Assembly: GCA_016927175.1 (NCBI GenBank)
Contig: JAFGNC010000039.1
Coordinates: forward strand, 1-22,543
DNA length: 22,543 bases
Origin: Gammaproteobacteria bacterium
GTDB lineage: Bacteria; Pseudomonadota; Gammaproteobacteria; Steroidobacterales; Rariloculaceae
Direction of reading: 5' to 3'
Shown here piece by piece: positions 21,089 through 22,543 of this stretch. The position numbers and the translations under genes were made by a program. The notes beneath the pieces were generated by a model. The model worked only from the letters and a program-made list of their open reading frames with translations, was not told the origin of the DNA and ran no database searches. Every line of letters starts with the position of its first letter. Positions within the stretch are counted from its first letter, which is position 1.

Positions 21089-22543
21089 CTACGGCGGCTC
21101 CCACGAACGCAGCGACTTCAGCAGCGGGAAGTACAGGCCGACGCGGATCGGGCGCGTGTCGAGCGACGCGATCGCAGCGGCGTAACGCTGCAGCTGAGGG
21201 CGATACCGTTCGACCTCGGAATCGAGGAACGCGTCGAGCTCGCCGCCTTCGTGCACGCCGGTCTTATAGTCCACGATCCACCGCGTATCCCCGTCGTCGA
21301 CGAACGTGCGGTCGAGGCGGACGTGCTCGAGTCTGTCGCCGCTGCGCAGCGTCAGGCGCAGCTCCGAACGCGCTTCCCGACGCGGACCGAGGATCCAGCG
21401 CCCGTCGGGGTCCTCCAGCACACCTTCGAGCGCCCGCGCGACCCGGTGCGCGCCCTCCTCCGCATCGCCGGGATCGAGGCCGAGCAGCAGCAGCTCGCGG
21501 CGGAACGCGTCCGTCGACGCGCGTACGCGCTGCACGTTCCAGCCATCCAGCCCCCCCACCGCGAATCGCTGCAGGTAACGGTGCACCAAAGTCCCGACAT
21601 GCACGGCAGGCTGGCTCGCCCATTCGAATTCCGGGCGCTCGATGAGATCCGGCAATGCCTCCGCGCCGTCACCCTCGGCATGCTCGTCAGCCGGTCGCAC
21701 GAGCCGTTTCAGAACGCTCTGCACGGCGATCTCCGCCGTCGGCTCTGCGACGGTGTCGTCGCCAGCGAGCGCCGCGAACGAGGGCTCCACGCCGCGCCAG
21801 ATCGGCGCGAGCAACGTGCGCGCGGCGGGCTCGTCCGCGCTCGGGTCCAGGCGGCAGATCAGGTGGAGCCGCCGCCGCGCGCGCGTCGCTGCGACGTACA
21901 TCAGGCGAACGCGCTCGGCGCGCTCGCGCGCGTCGTCCGCCCCGCGGATGAATCGAGCGAGCCGCTCGTCGCGCCCCTGCTCCGGCAGCGGTGCCATCAG
22001 CAGATCGCGGCTGCCGTCGCCTGCGAGCCTCTCCATCCAGTACAGGGCGCGCGAGTCCTCACGTCGCGGCTCGCGGCCGAGCCCGAAAAGAATCACCGTG
22101 TCGAACTCGAGGCCCTTCGCTTTGTGGATGGTCATGATCTCGACCGCGCCTTCGCCCATCGGCGCGGGAGGCGCCTGCGGCCGCATGAAGACGGTCTCGA
22201 GCGCCGCGGGATCCGCCAGATCGCCGCGCCACGCGGCCTGCTCCAGCAGCGCGAAGAAGTGCTCCGCGAAGCGGCGCTCGTCGGGCGAGTCGAGACAGGC
22301 TTCGCCGCCGAGCCGGACCCACGTGTGCTCGATCCACCGCGCGAAAGGCATGGACGTGCGCCGACGCAAAGCGTCGCACAGCACGGCATGGACGCGGCGC
22401 AGCCGTCGCCGCGCATCCCCGGACACTCGCTCGAGCGCGTCGTCGTCCTGCAGGAGCTCGGCGATGGGCCGGTCGGGTGCCGCGCCGCACAGGGCCTCGA
22501 GGTCCTGCCAGCGGAGACCGCACCACGGGGCACGGAGCACGGC
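21089..22543 (-). CDS. UvrD/RecB/AddA-like helicase with C-terminal PD-(D/E)XK nuclease, partial
   Basis: The reading frame runs off the right edge without a true start, so only the C-terminal 484 residues are seen. The superfamily I helicase part shows VEIMTIHKAKGLEFDTVILFGLGR and RLMYVAATRARRRLHLI (motifs V and VI). The C-terminal nuclease of RecB/AddA type has GTLVHRYLQ, LDRTFVDDGDTRWIVDYKTG with the Asp and Asp-Tyr-Lys residues, and a QLQRYAAAI motif. The product would unwind and cut DNA ends in recombinational repair. An AddB-like partner would be expected outside the window to the right. AddA and RecB cannot be told apart from this part. Confidence 0.9.
   Translation of the reverse strand, partial: AVLRAPWCGLRWQDLEALCGAAPDRPIAELLQDDDALERVSGDARRRLRRVHAVLCDALRRRTSMPFARWIEHTWVRLGGEACLDSPDERRFAEHFFALLEQAAWRGDLADPAALETVFMRPQAPPAPMGEGAVEIMTIHKAKGLEFDTVILFGLGREPRREDSRALYWMERLAGDGSRDLLMAPLPEQGRDERLARFIRGADDARERAERVRLMYVAATRARRRLHLICRLDPSADEPAARTLLAPIWRGVEPSFAALAGDDTVAEPTAEIAVQSVLKRLVRPADEHAEGDGAEALPDLIERPEFEWASQPAVHVGTLVHRYLQRFAVGGLDGWNVQRVRASTDAFRRELLLLGLDPGDAEEGAHRVARALEGVLEDPDGRWILGPRREARSELRLTLRSGDRLEHVRLDRTFVDDGDTRWIVDYKTGVHEGGELDAFLDSEVERYRPQLQRYAAAIASLDTRPIRVGLYFPLLKSLRSWEPP

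Overview
The window reads as a stretch of ordinary chromosome from a high-GC gammaproteobacterium. The support is the fabG-acpP-fabF-pabC-mltG-tmk-holB-pilZ gene order, a general secretion pathway (T2SS) gspG-N operon, a PagP-like outer-membrane acyltransferase and a gammaproteobacterial DUF6491-type lipoprotein. I see no insertion sequence, prophage, integrase, tRNA, rRNA or CRISPR array. I cannot place the organism below class level.

Left part (1-4376). A PagP-like outer-membrane protein (+) and an M48 metalloprotease (+) converge on a DUF6491-like lipoprotein (-). Next come a GlpQ-type glycerophosphodiester phosphodiesterase with no signal peptide and, upstream of it in the same direction, a small TIR-like protein. 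A short non-coding stretch holding a strong two-part inverted repeat separates these from the next operon.

Middle left (4377-8321, +). An endonuclease/exonuclease/phosphatase (EEP) family protein with a probably leaderless start is followed, with the SD at its stop codon, by a FadJ/FadB-like bifunctional beta-oxidation enzyme. A separate promoter then precedes a protein with two cyclic-nucleotide-binding domains fused to a rhodanese domain.

Middle (8356-15421, -). In transcription order: rhombosortase rrtA, fabG, acpP, fabF, pabC, mltG, tmk, holB, pilZ. Several junctions overlap by a few bases (ATGA at tmk/holB, GTGA at holB/pilZ, 17 bp at pabC/mltG), so translation is probably coupled. The cluster makes fatty acids (FabG, AcpP, FabF), a folate precursor (PabC), trims glycan strands (MltG), and feeds DNA synthesis (Tmk, delta prime) and type IV pilus regulation (PilZ). 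The fabH and fabD genes that usually precede fabG are replaced here by rrtA.

Right part (15494-21081, +). gspG-H-I-J-K-L-M-N encode the pseudopilins and inner-membrane assembly platform of a type II secretion system, almost all joined by overlaps. gspC, D, E and F are not in the window. The divergent neighbour rrtA fits functionally: rhombosortases process GlyGly-CTERM proteins, a group tied to T2SS export. The window ends inside a convergent UvrD/RecB/AddA-like helicase-nuclease gene (-).

The items most worth following up are: the rrtA-T2SS pairing; the TIR-like/GlpQ gene pair, with Gln where TIR enzymes have Glu; the dual cNMP-rhodanese fusion; the Glu-to-Gly change in PabC; the hairpin at 4273-4308; and the 12-base promoter element shared by the M48 gene and the gsp operon.
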